Positions 16,624 through 25,060 of a DNA stretch of 64,000 nt are shown here, in pieces. Origin of the DNA: an uncultured Flavobacteriales bacterium (lineage in GTDB: Bacteria; Bacteroidota; Bacteroidia; Flavobacteriales_D; Crocinitomicaceae); contig CAJWAO010000001.1 in the NCBI GenBank assembly GCA_913020765.1, forward strand, positions 1-64,000, read 5' to 3'. Below the pieces are notes generated by a model that saw only the letters and a program-made list of their open reading frames with translations, did not search any database and had not been told where the DNA came from. A program made the position numbers and the translations under genes. Position 1 is the first letter of the stretch, and each line of letters opens with the position of its first letter.

Positions 16624-17852
16624 CGATTTATTTGCCAAAAGGAAGGTTTATAATCTGATATTAAAAAGAAGCTTCCCGTTATAAGAAGTGTATCGTCTTC
16701 TTCCATATAAAGTTTGATTTGGCGCATAGCTTCACCTAAATTTGAGAAAACAGGAATTTCATTTTCTAAGCGTTTTATTACCTTTTCCCAGTCCTCTTTT
16801 GATTTCGATCTCCGGTTTGAAAACAAACAGAAGTTTGACCCAATAGTATCAAGGACCTCTAATGTTCGGTCGCCATATTCTTTGTCCTTTGCACCACCAA
16901 AAATAATATAGAGTTTCCCTTTTGTTTGGTTTTTTACATATTCAATTGTTCTTTGAATACCCTCATCATTATGCGATACATCCAAATATAGTTTAGGATT
17001 CTCAGCAACACACTCTAGCCTCATGCTATAGCCTGTATTTTGCTCCAAATGTTGAAGTGCCTTTTCCACATTACTAGGATTAGATTTCCGTTTCGCAACA
17101 AACTCAAACAAGTTGAGCGCAAGATTAAAGTTCTCTTTTTGATATTCAGGCAATCCTTCAAATGGGTATTGGTTTTGATTCAAATGCAGTATCGCATCCT
17201 TTTTCTTTGATATGGACTCAAATATTGGAAAGCTGTGTGGTTCTTTTTTTCCGATAAAAAGTGGTGTATTCATCTTAATTATGCCGGCTTTTTCCTTTGA
17301 AATAGCTTCTAACGTATTTCCTAGAAACTCCGTGTGATCTAGGCTTATGTTTGTAATTGCTGTTGCGATTGGTAGTAGCACATTGGTTGCGTCCAAGCGT
17401 CCACCCATACCTGTCTCAAATATGCAATAGTCACAACCTTGATCTAAGAAGTGTTTTACCGCCAGCACAAAGGTGATTTCAAAAAATGAAGGCTTGAAAT
17501 TGAGCTGTAGTGCCTGTATATCCTCTATGTATTCCAATACCTTAGTTTCAGTGATCATTACACCGTCTATCCTTATGCGTTCTCGAAAGTCAAAAATATG
17601 TGGTGATGTAAAAAGACCGACTTTTTGATTTGATTCTATGAGTAATGAGGCCAAAAAACTACAGGCGCTTCCTTTTCCATTCGTACCAGCAACATGCACC
17701 GCATTGAGCTTTGTGATATTGAGATTAAAATGATTTAGAAGTTTCTGTGTGTGGCTAAGGCCAGGTTTATAGGCCATCCCTCCTTGTTTTTGAAAGGCGG
17801 GAAATTGATGGAACAACCAATCAATTTTAGATTTATATTTATCCTGCGTCAA
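16617..17852 (-). CDS. folC: Bifunctional dihydrofolate synthase / folylpolyglutamate synthase
   Basis: Adds glutamate to dihydropteroate and extends the glutamate tail of folates. The Mur-ligase ATP loop AGTNGKGSACSFL, the SPH loop (FTSPHIFDFRERIRI), ETGMGGRLDATN and SLDHTEFLGNTLEAISKEKAGI are all evident, and LDVSHNDEGI lies in the C-terminal domain. No ATG fits. I place the start at a TTG (17852) that overlaps the tonB stop region, giving 411 residues beginning LTQDKYKSKIDWLF, close to the usual FolC start; a frame upstream to 17891 would run through the coding part of tonB. Last gene of the cluster starting at gdh. Confidence 0.94.
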   Translation of the reverse strand: MTQDKYKSKIDWLFHQFPAFQKQGGMAYKPGLSHTQKLLNHFNLNITKLNAVHVAGTNGKGSACSFLASLLIESNQKVGLFTSPHIFDFRERIRIDGVMITETKVLEYIEDIQALQLNFKPSFFEITFVLAVKHFLDQGCDYCIFETGMGGRLDATNVLLPIATAITNISLDHTEFLGNTLEAISKEKAGIIKMNTPLFIGKKEPHSFPIFESISKKKDAILHLNQNQYPFEGLPEYQKENFNLALNLFEFVAKRKSNPSNVEKALQHLEQNTGYSMRLECVAENPKLYLDVSHNDEGIQRTIEYVKNQTKGKLYIIFGGAKDKEYGDRTLEVLDTIGSNFCLFSNRRSKSKEDWEKVIKRLENEIPVFSNLGEAMRQIKLYMEEDDTLLITGSFFLISDYKPSFWQINRL

Positions 17853-18489
17853 TTTGAACCGTATAAAAAGCCGTACGGATTGGCGCTCCAAGTTGTGCTT
17901 TGAATTTTATATTCTTTTTTACGTGATCAACAACAAGCTTAATGACATTTTGATCTGGGTGTGTGGTTGCGCTTGTTGATTTGGCAGATATGACTACTCC
18001 TTTATCATTTACAGTCAGTAGAATAGCTACTTGACCACTATAATCAGTGTTCGGTTGATCAGGTACAGGCGCATTTAAACGAACGAGTTCACCGTAACCA
18101 CCACCACCTGTTCCTCCATTATTACCTCCTCCCGAAGCATCTCCATCGCTTCCACCACCAAACTCTTGACCACCCCCGCTACCACCGAAAGGGTTTGCGA
18201 CGGCTTCATCCGGTTTATTATCAGTCAATTCATCATTAGAATTGTTCGTTGGATTTTTACTTTGGGCTGGTTTTTTAGCTTTTGAGGGTTTTTTGCTCTG
18301 GGCTTTATGCGATTCAGCCACAAAGTTTTTGATTTCTTGAGGTAGCGGGGGAGCAACGGTCACTAATGATTTGACCTCATTCGGGATATTAAATTTGATG
18401 AAGGATAAACAAATTAATACAATGAGCATAAAGCTCAACGTGAAGACCAAAGACTTCCTCTTGTGTTTGTCTTTTTGTTTGTTTTTCAA
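17839..18489 (-). CDS. TonB-like energy transducer
   Basis: 216 residues: a basic N-terminus, one membrane helix (about 14-28, LVFTLSFMLIVLICLSF), a periplasmic Lys/Pro-rich stretch (KKPSKAKKPAQSKNP), an unusual glycine-rich linker of about 35 residues (about 100-133) and a C-terminal domain (about 134-216). The latter shows VAILLTVNDKGVVISAK, typical of the TonB C-terminal fold. Such proteins reach across the periplasm to outer-membrane receptors. exbB and exbD directly upstream support the assignment. The only start that includes the helix is a TTG at 18489, 6 nt after exbD. It could instead be a TolA-like protein. Confidence 0.78.
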   Translation of the reverse strand: MKNKQKDKHKRKSLVFTLSFMLIVLICLSFIKFNIPNEVKSLVTVAPPLPQEIKNFVAESHKAQSKKPSKAKKPAQSKNPTNNSNDELTDNKPDEAVANPFGGSGGGQEFGGGSDGDASGGGNNGGTGGGGYGELVRLNAPVPDQPNTDYSGQVAILLTVNDKGVVISAKSTSATTHPDQNVIKLVVDHVKKNIKFKAQLGAPIRTAFYTVQIDAG

Positions 18490-18495
18490 TGCGTT

Positions 18496-18906
18496 TTATT
18501 TGTCGTACGCCAATACAGGATCCCAACCATTGAATTGAGATAAACCAAGTACCTTAAATACTGATTCATAGTCCGCTTGCTTGTGTCCTGCGATTCGTAC
18601 TTTGGTCTTTCCTGATTCTTCAACAGCGGCGGTAATCAATCCCTCCATATCGGTGTAGTTTACCTCGTCACTTTCTTTATCGCCAAGTTTTACAACATAG
18701 TTGTTATTTTCTAATACGAGAACAGTAGGTTCAACAGGAGTCTGGTCTGTTGGTAAATTTTGTTCTGCTTTTGGCAGATCAAGCGGTGTTTGATTGTTCG
18801 CCATCAGACTCATAATGATGAAGAAAATCAACAGTAAGAAGACTAAGTCAGTCATACTGGCCATTCCTCCTTCAATTTTAATTTTATTTCTTTGGTTTAG
18901 GCTCAT
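18496..18906 (-). CDS. exbD: ExbD/TolR family biopolymer transport protein
   Basis: 136 residues with one N-terminal helix (about 17-38), SMTDLVFLLLIFFIIMS, which carries the essential membrane aspartate (D20) for proton use, followed by a periplasmic domain. Works with the ExbB homologue to energise TonB-like transducers by the proton motive force. The C-terminal part is shorter and less typical than E. coli ExbD, but the length is in the normal range. 11 nt separate it from exbB and 6 nt from tonB. Confidence 0.88.
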   Translation of the reverse strand: MSLNQRNKIKIEGGMASMTDLVFLLLIFFIIMSLMANNQTPLDLPKAEQNLPTDQTPVEPTVLVLENNNYVVKLGDKESDEVNYTDMEGLITAAVEESGKTKVRIAGHKQADYESVFKVLGLSQFNGWDPVLAYDK

Positions 18907-18917
18907 GATAGTATGGA

Positions 18918-19586
18918 TTATTGATCCGCTTTATTATCGTAGTTCTTCATTAGGTTGAATGAGATATTTTCCATCTCAATCGCAATCTTTTCTAGCTTCA
19001 TTACAAGATGATTGTAACCTACGTAGGCGACAATACCCACGACCAATCCAGAAACAGTGGTGGTCATGGCCGTAAGAATACCTCCAGATATTGTTTTTAT
19101 TTCTAGAGTGCCTGCACCTTCTAACCCAATAAAAACAGAAACCATACCAAGTGTGGTTCCTAAGAAGCCAATCATTGGAGCAACACCAGAGCATGTAGCC
19201 AAAACACCAAGCTTTTCTCCGAGCCTAGCCATTTCAAAATCACCTTGATTTTTTAACTGAGACTCAGCAATGGACTTTTTATTTCCGTCTTTGTACGAGG
19301 AAATATACTTTGAAATAAGCTTTTTGAAGGGGTTTGTCGAATTTTCATATTTACTTAGCATCATAGAATCATATTCTTCCTCTATTTTTCTGTTGATTGC
19401 ACTATAGCTTTTCAGTATGCTGTTGAAATCAAAATACTTTTTTACAAATATGAAAACAACATAACCTAAAATTAGCAATAGGGTAACATTGATCGTTAGA
19501 CCAACAAGTTCATCAGTATTGACGAAAACCTCCCAAAAGGTTTTGGTTGTTTCAATTGGGGCAGCAGTTAAAAAAAATGGATTCAT
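18918..19586 (-). CDS. exbB: MotA/TolQ/ExbB proton channel family protein
   Basis: 222 residues with three predicted helices (about 30-50, 128-155 and 170-195). The last two contain the family signature: LGVLATCSGVAPMIGFLGTTLGMVSVF and GGILTAMTTTVSGLVVGIVAYVGYN. Forms the pentameric stator that, with ExbD, converts proton flow to movement of TonB. Second cluster component after nhaD (31 nt gap). Confidence 0.92.
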   Translation of the reverse strand: MNPFFLTAAPIETTKTFWEVFVNTDELVGLTINVTLLLILGYVVFIFVKKYFDFNSILKSYSAINRKIEEEYDSMMLSKYENSTNPFKKLISKYISSYKDGNKKSIAESQLKNQGDFEMARLGEKLGVLATCSGVAPMIGFLGTTLGMVSVFIGLEGAGTLEIKTISGGILTAMTTTVSGLVVGIVAYVGYNHLVMKLEKIAIEMENISFNLMKNYDNKADQ

Positions 19587-19617
19587 AATGACAAAACGTT
19601 TAGTTGAAATATAGTTA

Positions 19618-20967
19618 CTATAAAATTAAAAATACACCAATACCAGCAAAATAACCTACAAGTGCCAATAAGGAAATTCTTTTTAGGTACCAGAAGAAAG
19701 AAATATTTTCCATACCCATTGCCACAACTCCTGCAGCAGAACCAATTATAAGCATTGATCCACCAGTACCTGCAGCATAAGCAATAAAATGCCAAACCTC
19801 GGCATCCATTGCGTCTTGGAACATTCCCATTGATGCTGCTACAAGAGGAACGTTATCTATAATAGCTGAGCCAATACCTAATAAGGCTACAAATACATTT
19901 TCAGGCATAATTCCACTTACAGTATTTCCAAAAGTGAAAATCATTCCCAAAGATTCTAATGCAGCGACCGTCATTAATATTCCAAGAAAGAAGAGGATAC
20001 TTGGCATTTCTATTTTGGTGAGCGCTTTGAAGGTCGGTCCGTGCGCGTGGTCTTGATGTTCTGACTTATTCAATGAGAACTCTCTATTCGTGATGATCTC
20101 AGCAACCATGGACATGATTCCTAAAGACAGCATCATACCAATATATGGGGGTAAATGTGTTAGTGTCTTAAAAATCGGAACAAACACAATGAGTAAAAGC
20201 CCTAAAACAAGCATAAAAGCACTATTGCTGCTATGCTCATCTTTTATTTCTTCGGCCTCAATTTCACCTTTAAATGCAGGTAAATAGGTAGCAATAATCG
20301 TTGGAATAAGCATACAAGCGATGGAAGGAATCAAAAGTGTTTCAACAAGCACTAGTGCAGTGACCTTGTCTTGCATCCATAACATTGTCGTTGTTACGTC
20401 TCCGATGGGTGACCAAGCTCCTCCGGCATTTGCGGCAACAATAATCATTCCTGCAAACCACATTCTGAGCTCTTTTTCCTTAATGATTTTCCTAAGTATT
20501 GTAATCAATACAATTGTTGCAGTAAGGTTATCGATGATAGCAGACAAAATGAAGGCAAGAATACAGACAATCCACAAAAGTTTTGATTTCTTTCGCGTAC
20601 TGATCATAGCTTTAAATGTTTGGAAACCATTGAAATGATCAATGATTTCAACAATGGTCATTGCACCTACAAGGAAAATTAATATTTCGCAGGTTTTTCC
20701 AAAGTGATGGAGTAATGTTTCTTCCATCCAATCCATTTTTGACATTTCACCATGTGCACCGCTTAATGGAAGATTTGAAAACCCCTCAACTAAGTGATGG
20801 CTTCCAGGGTCAAACCAACTTGTGAAAGAGTCCAATCCAAATGCAACTGCTGCCCATGCAACTGCCATCATGACAAGTGCTGGGATTAATTTGTCTATTT
20901 TTAAGGAATGCTCTAAGGTAATTGCGAGATATCCAAGAATAAAAACAACTAGAATAAATACTTCCAT
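19618..20967 (-). CDS. nhaD: NhaD-type Na+/H+ antiporter
   Basis: 449 residues with about twelve hydrophobic helices; a member of the ion transporter superfamily. Characteristic segments are SAIIDNLTATIVLITILRK (about 163-181), VAANAGGAWSPIGDVTTTMLWM (about 197-218) and the related repeat AIIDNVPLVAASMGM plus GTGGSMLIIGSAAGVVAMGM near the C-terminus. NhaD proteins exchange Na+ (or Li+) for H+ at alkaline pH and are frequent in marine Bacteroidota. The gene starts 3 nt after the dehydrogenase gene, so the two are cotranscribed. Confidence 0.94.
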   Translation of the reverse strand: MEVFILVVFILGYLAITLEHSLKIDKLIPALVMMAVAWAAVAFGLDSFTSWFDPGSHHLVEGFSNLPLSGAHGEMSKMDWMEETLLHHFGKTCEILIFLVGAMTIVEIIDHFNGFQTFKAMISTRKKSKLLWIVCILAFILSAIIDNLTATIVLITILRKIIKEKELRMWFAGMIIVAANAGGAWSPIGDVTTTMLWMQDKVTALVLVETLLIPSIACMLIPTIIATYLPAFKGEIEAEEIKDEHSSNSAFMLVLGLLLIVFVPIFKTLTHLPPYIGMMLSLGIMSMVAEIITNREFSLNKSEHQDHAHGPTFKALTKIEMPSILFFLGILMTVAALESLGMIFTFGNTVSGIMPENVFVALLGIGSAIIDNVPLVAASMGMFQDAMDAEVWHFIAYAAGTGGSMLIIGSAAGVVAMGMENISFFWYLKRISLLALVGYFAGIGVFLIL

Positions 20968-20970
20968 AGT

Positions 20971-22200
20971 TTAAATGAGTTGATTAAGTGCGATTTCAAA
21001 GGCTGATTTCGCCAGGTTTGTTTTGGCATCGTTTACCTGGTAGGTGGTTTTTAAAGCCTCTTTTATTGTATTACTCGTATCTTTAAAAATCTCATGATCA
21101 TCAAGCTTGTTGAGGTCATTGGACATCAGATATGCAAAAACCCGTGCCATTCCGCAATTTGCAATAAAGTCAGGAATGAGCGCTAAAGATTCGTCGGCCT
21201 CCTCAGCTATGGATCCAAAAAATATTTCCGGATCTGCAAATGGAACGTTAGCGCCTGCTGAAATCAACTCGACTCCTGCAGTTTTCATTCGGTCTAGTTG
21301 TTCTTTAGAAATCATTCTCGATCCAGCACACGGAATAAATACATCTGCTGGTATGTCCCAAATTTTTGCCTCTATTTCATTGTAGCTTATCATATTATCC
21401 GCTACGAGTTCGTTTCCCTTTTTGTTCAGGAACAATTCTTTTATTTTATCTAGGCTGAAGCCTTCTGTATTGATTAAGCCACCCACTCGGTCTATAATTC
21501 CTACAATTTTAGCACCACTTTGCGCTAAATAGAATGCCGCTGCAGAACCTACATTTCCCCATCCTTGAACAATTACCTTTTTATCGGTTAACGATCCTCC
21601 CCAAATCGAGTAATAGTGCTTGATGGATTCTGCAACTCCGTATCCAGTAATCATATCTGCGATCACATATTTTCTCCCTACAGATGGCGTATAGCTTTCG
21701 TCTTCAATAACTTTTAGAACACCCTGCCTAAGCTGACCTATTCTATTTATTTTCTGAGCTTCTTTCGGCTGGAAATGACCATTGAAAACGCCTTCTTGCG
21801 GATGCCATACACCACAATCTTCAGTAATCGGAATCACCTCATGTATTTCATCTACATTTAAATCTCCACCCGTACCATAGTAATGTTTGAGCAGGGGAGA
21901 TACCGCTGCATACCATCTTCTTAAAACTTCCTCTTTTCTTGGGTCTTTTGGGTCAAAATTTATTCCTGATTTCGCACCACCTATGGGAGGTCCAGCGACA
22001 GTAAATTTAACCTCCATGGTTTTTGCAAGAGATTCTACCTCACGTTTATCTAATCCTTTTCTCATTCTTGTACCACCGCCAGCGGCACCTCCGCGAAGTG
22101 AATTGATGACGACCCATCCTTGGGCATCTGTTTCAGCATCGCTCCATTCAAATACGATTTCCGGTTGCTTGTTTTCAAATTTTTCTAGTAATTCTCTCAT
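20971..22200 (-). CDS. Glu/Leu/Phe/Val dehydrogenase family protein
   Basis: NAD(P)-dependent amino-acid dehydrogenase, most likely glutamate dehydrogenase. I use the ATG at 22200 (409 residues) instead of the first in-frame ATG at 22251, as the -7 element lies between them and the shorter form starts where the family does. Conserved parts: GGAAGGGTRMRKGLDKREVESLA, VKFTVAGPPIGGAKSGI with the catalytic lysine, YYGTGGDLNVDE, and the Rossmann motif VQGWGNVGSAAAFYLAQSGAKIVG. ADVFIPCAGSRMI replaces the usual NA segment of the family. Substrate choice between glutamate and branched-chain amino acids cannot be fixed by eye. Confidence 0.88.
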   Translation of the reverse strand: MRELLEKFENKQPEIVFEWSDAETDAQGWVVINSLRGGAAGGGTRMRKGLDKREVESLAKTMEVKFTVAGPPIGGAKSGINFDPKDPRKEEVLRRWYAAVSPLLKHYYGTGGDLNVDEIHEVIPITEDCGVWHPQEGVFNGHFQPKEAQKINRIGQLRQGVLKVIEDESYTPSVGRKYVIADMITGYGVAESIKHYYSIWGGSLTDKKVIVQGWGNVGSAAAFYLAQSGAKIVGIIDRVGGLINTEGFSLDKIKELFLNKKGNELVADNMISYNEIEAKIWDIPADVFIPCAGSRMISKEQLDRMKTAGVELISAGANVPFADPEIFFGSIAEEADESLALIPDFIANCGMARVFAYLMSNDLNKLDDHEIFKDTSNTIKEALKTTYQVNDAKTNLAKSAFEIALNQLI

Positions 22201-22226
22201 GAGGCCTTGATCAATCAAAGTGTGAA

Positions 22227-22234
22227 CAAAAATA
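22227..22234 (-). promoter_or_regulatory. -7 element (TATTTTTG) of the gdh-nhaD-exbBD-tonB-folC cluster
   Basis: TATTTTTG on the minus strand lies 26 nt upstream of the ATG at 22200. A TTTG at 22252-22249 is only 14 nt away, shorter than the usual 17-23 nt, so the -33 is uncertain. Confidence 0.5.
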
Positions 22235-22279
22235 ATAAATCCCCAATGCAAACGATTGATTTTTTTTCAATTCGCTTTA

Positions 22280-23368
22280 TTAAGGTTGACTGTGGATTGG
22301 GTACCCAGGTTTGTGATATACTCCCGTACACAGAGAAAGTGCAGCGCCGGTAACCGTTTCAATTGTGGTTGATCGGTTTAAAAGGTAACAATAACCAAGG
22401 AATGCAAAAATCAAAGCTTCTTTAAAATCAATTGTTTCAGTATCTGGAATAATGACATCTCCCTTGTATTTGTTTTTTAGTTCCTGTATAATAAATTTAT
22501 TCTTTGCGCCTCCTCCGGTAAAAAATGCGGACTCAATTTTATGGTTATTGAGTGTGTTTGCAATTTGAGCCGCGATGTGTGAAGAGATCGTTCTTAATAT
22601 TGTTCTAGGCTCAAGATCTTCGTGAATTAGAGGGTAAAAGTTCTTGTTAAGCCATTCTGTGCCCAGAGACTTGGGTGCATTTTCTGAATAATATTCGAGT
22701 TCATTGAGCTTTCTTAAAAGAATTTCGTTTACTGTGCCTGCTTGCGCGAATTCTCCATTTTTGTCAAAATCTGCATTTAATAATCGGGCATATTTGTTTA
22801 AAGGTAAATTACTTGGGCAGATGTCGAAAGCTTGAATTTTGTTTTTGGTCTTAAAGCTAATATTGCAAAATCCTCCAATATTGATATAAGCTTCGGCTTT
22901 GCCATGAAAGAGAGAGAAATCTCCTTTAGGAACCAGTGGTGCTCCTTGACCCCCGGCTATCACATCCAAAGATCTAAAATCATTGATTACTGGAATTCCA
23001 GTATGATAGGCAAGTGTGCTCCCGCATCCCAATTGAAGGGTAAAGCCATTTTCTGGTTGGTGTAAAATGGTTTGACCGTGCGCGGCAATTGCTTCAATGT
23101 CATTTTGATCAAGTTTATTTTTTTCAATAAAAGCATTGACTTGAGCTGCGAAAAATAGACCAATTGCTTTATCTAAAACTTGAGCTTGGTCAATTTTTAA
23201 TTCATGGGCATTTTTTATACTTTCTTCTAAATCAACAGGATAGCTTACTGCTTCACAGCATACGATTGTATGGTCAATTTTATCTACATTTTCTTCAAAT
23301 TGAACGAGCACTATATCAAGGCCGTCCAAAGAAGTGCCACTCATTAGTCCTATTAATTTTTTTATCAC
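22280..23368 (-). CDS. anmK: Anhydro-N-acetylmuramic acid kinase
   Basis: Phosphorylates and opens 1,6-anhydro-MurNAc released in cell-wall turnover, giving MurNAc-6-phosphate for recycling. 362 residues from a GTG start. The family signature MSGTSLDGLD is at 9-18; AAHGQTILHQP, VINDFRSLDVIAGGQGAPLVP, YINIGGFCNIS and FTGGGAKNKFI follow in the order of the ASKHA fold. Divergent from the acyl-CoA dehydrogenase gene with overlapping promoters. Confidence 0.95.
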   Translation of the reverse strand: MIKKLIGLMSGTSLDGLDIVLVQFEENVDKIDHTIVCCEAVSYPVDLEESIKNAHELKIDQAQVLDKAIGLFFAAQVNAFIEKNKLDQNDIEAIAAHGQTILHQPENGFTLQLGCGSTLAYHTGIPVINDFRSLDVIAGGQGAPLVPKGDFSLFHGKAEAYINIGGFCNISFKTKNKIQAFDICPSNLPLNKYARLLNADFDKNGEFAQAGTVNEILLRKLNELEYYSENAPKSLGTEWLNKNFYPLIHEDLEPRTILRTISSHIAAQIANTLNNHKIESAFFTGGGAKNKFIIQELKNKYKGDVIIPDTETIDFKEALIFAFLGYCYLLNRSTTIETVTGAALSLCTGVYHKPGYPIHSQP

Positions 23369-23400
23369 CCCGAGCTTTTTATTTTCCCCTTAGAATTGAG

Positions 23401-23417
23401 TATTTTTGTCAAAAATA
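23401..23417. promoter_or_regulatory. Abutting divergent -7 elements forming a 17-bp palindrome
   Basis: TATTTTTG (23401-23408, plus strand) and its exact inverse CAAAAATA (23410-23417, -7 for the minus strand) are separated by one base. The plus copy lies 26 nt before the acyl-CoA dehydrogenase ATG and the minus copy 41 nt before the anmK GTG. Only one polymerase could occupy the site at a time. The -33 regions are poor on both sides. Confidence 0.55.
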
Positions 23418-23434
23418 AATTAAATTTTACCAAT

Positions 23435-24577
23435 ATGAATTTTGAGTTATCCGAAGAGCACTTATCTGTAAAAGAAGCCGCAAGGGATTTTGCGCAAAAC
23501 GTTCTTAAGCCAGGAGTAATCGAAAGAGATGATAAACAAGAGTTTCCTACAGAACAGATCAAAGAACTAGGTGAGCTTGGCTTTATGGGTATGATGGTTT
23601 CGCCAGAGTATGGTGGAAGTGGTATGGATACACTTTCTTATGTCTTAGCAATGGAGGAAATCTCAAAGGTTGATGCCTCAACTTCTGTTTGTATGTCCGT
23701 GAATAATTCTTTGGTTTGTTGGGGGATTGAAAAATATGGAACCGAGGAGCAAAAGCAAAAATATTTGATACCCTTAGCATCGGGACAAAAGATTGGAGCT
23801 TTCTGTTTGTCAGAACCAGAAGCAGGTTCTGATGCCACATCTCAAAAGACGAGTGCAATAGATATGGGAGACCACTATTTATTAAACGGAACGAAAAATT
23901 GGATAACCAACGGTTCTTCGGCAAGTATCTACATTGTAATGGCTCAGACAAATGCTGAAGCAGGTCACAAGGGTATAAATGCTTTCATTATTGAAAGAGG
24001 GATGGAAGGTTTCATTGTTGGTGCTAAAGAGGATAAACTAGGTATCCGAGGTAGTGATACACATACGCTTCTTTTTAATGACGTTAAGGTTCCTAAGGAA
24101 AATAGAATTGGTGAGGATGGATTTGGATTTACCTTCGCAATGAAGGTACTTTCAGGAGGTCGCATTGGTATTGCAGCGCAAGCACTCGGAATAGCAGCTG
24201 GAGGGCTTGAACTTTCTACCGCCTACTCAAAAGAGAGAAAAGCATTCGGAAAAGAAATATACAAGCATCAAGCCATTGCGTTTAAGCTGGCAGACATGGC
24301 CACTGAAGTTGAAGCAGCTCGTTTGCTGGTTTACAAGTCTGCTTTGGATAAAGATCAAGGTAAAAATTTCGATCAGTCAAGTGCAATGGCGAAGCTATAT
24401 GCATCGAAGGTAGCTATGGAGCAAACCGTGGAGGCTGTCCAAATACATGGTGGCTACGGTTTTGTGAAAGAGTACCATGTAGAAAGATTGATGCGAGACG
24501 CGAAAATCACCCAAATCTATGAGGGCACTTCAGAGGTGCAAAAAATCGTTATATCGAGAGGGATTCTGAAAGGATAG
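23435..24577 (+). CDS. Acyl-CoA dehydrogenase
   Basis: FAD enzyme that introduces the alpha-beta double bond in acyl-CoA; 380 residues from the ATG at 23435. Shows CLSEPEAGSDA and WITNGSSASIY (flavin site), GIRGSDTHTLLF, FGKEIYKHQAIAFKLADM, and VQIHGGYGFVKEYHVERLMRDAKITQIYEGTSEVQ with the catalytic glutamate of YEGTSE. It resembles short-chain and branched-chain acyl-CoA dehydrogenases; the exact substrate is not determinable by eye. Monocistronic; it faces bcp tail-to-tail. Confidence 0.95.
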   Translation: MNFELSEEHLSVKEAARDFAQNVLKPGVIERDDKQEFPTEQIKELGELGFMGMMVSPEYGGSGMDTLSYVLAMEEISKVDASTSVCMSVNNSLVCWGIEKYGTEEQKQKYLIPLASGQKIGAFCLSEPEAGSDATSQKTSAIDMGDHYLLNGTKNWITNGSSASIYIVMAQTNAEAGHKGINAFIIERGMEGFIVGAKEDKLGIRGSDTHTLLFNDVKVPKENRIGEDGFGFTFAMKVLSGGRIGIAAQALGIAAGGLELSTAYSKERKAFGKEIYKHQAIAFKLADMATEVEAARLLVYKSALDKDQGKNFDQSSAMAKLYASKVAMEQTVEAVQIHGGYGFVKEYHVERLMRDAKITQIYEGTSEVQKIVISRGILKG

Positions 24578-24604
24578 TTTCCTTGGACTCATTTTATTCT
24601 CAAT

Positions 24605-25060
24605 CTAACGGTTATTTTCTCTTAGACATTTTAGTGCATATTTGATATGTCCGTGAGCATTAATCATTGAGTTGAATACTCCGATGCATATTCCTTTCTT
24701 ATTAATTACAAAAGTGACGCGCCCAGGTATCAGGCCGAATAAGTTTTTTGGAACATTAAATAAGTTCCTCAGCCGCTCATCACGATCTGCAATCAAATTG
24801 TAATTAAGACCAAACGTATTAGAAAAAGATAGGTGAGATTTCTCCGAGTCTGAGGATATGCCAATAACTTCACAATCGAGGTGCTCGAACTCGGTGTACC
24901 TATCTCTGAATACACATGCCTGTTGCGTGCAACCTGGGGTAAAGTTCTTTGGATAAAAAAAGAAAACAATATTTTTACTTCCCAAGATCTCTGAAAATGG
25001 TATTGGTTTACCAAAGTGATTGTCAAAAGTTAATTGTGGACATGAATCTCCAATTTTCAT
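24605..25060 (-). CDS. bcp: Peroxiredoxin, Bcp/PrxQ type
   Basis: Thiol peroxidase of 151 residues that reduces H2O2 and organic hydroperoxides. FFYPKNFTPGCTQQACVFRD carries the peroxidatic C44 and the resolving C49, five residues later, as in the atypical 2-Cys PrxQ group. VIGISSDSEKSHLSF and GRVTFVINKKG follow as usual. Overlaps the photolyase gene by 4 nt and is the last gene of the carotenoid/photolyase operon, so it may be light-induced with it. Confidence 0.94.
   Translation of the reverse strand: MKIGDSCPQLTFDNHFGKPIPFSEILGSKNIVFFFYPKNFTPGCTQQACVFRDRYTEFEHLDCEVIGISSDSEKSHLSFSNTFGLNYNLIADRDERLRNLFNVPKNLFGLIPGRVTFVINKKGICIGVFNSMINAHGHIKYALKCLRENNR

Noticed and set aside
23583..23951. 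122-codon minus-strand frame inside the acyl-CoA dehydrogenase gene
   Set aside because: Shadow; the plus-strand gene is fully supported by motifs.
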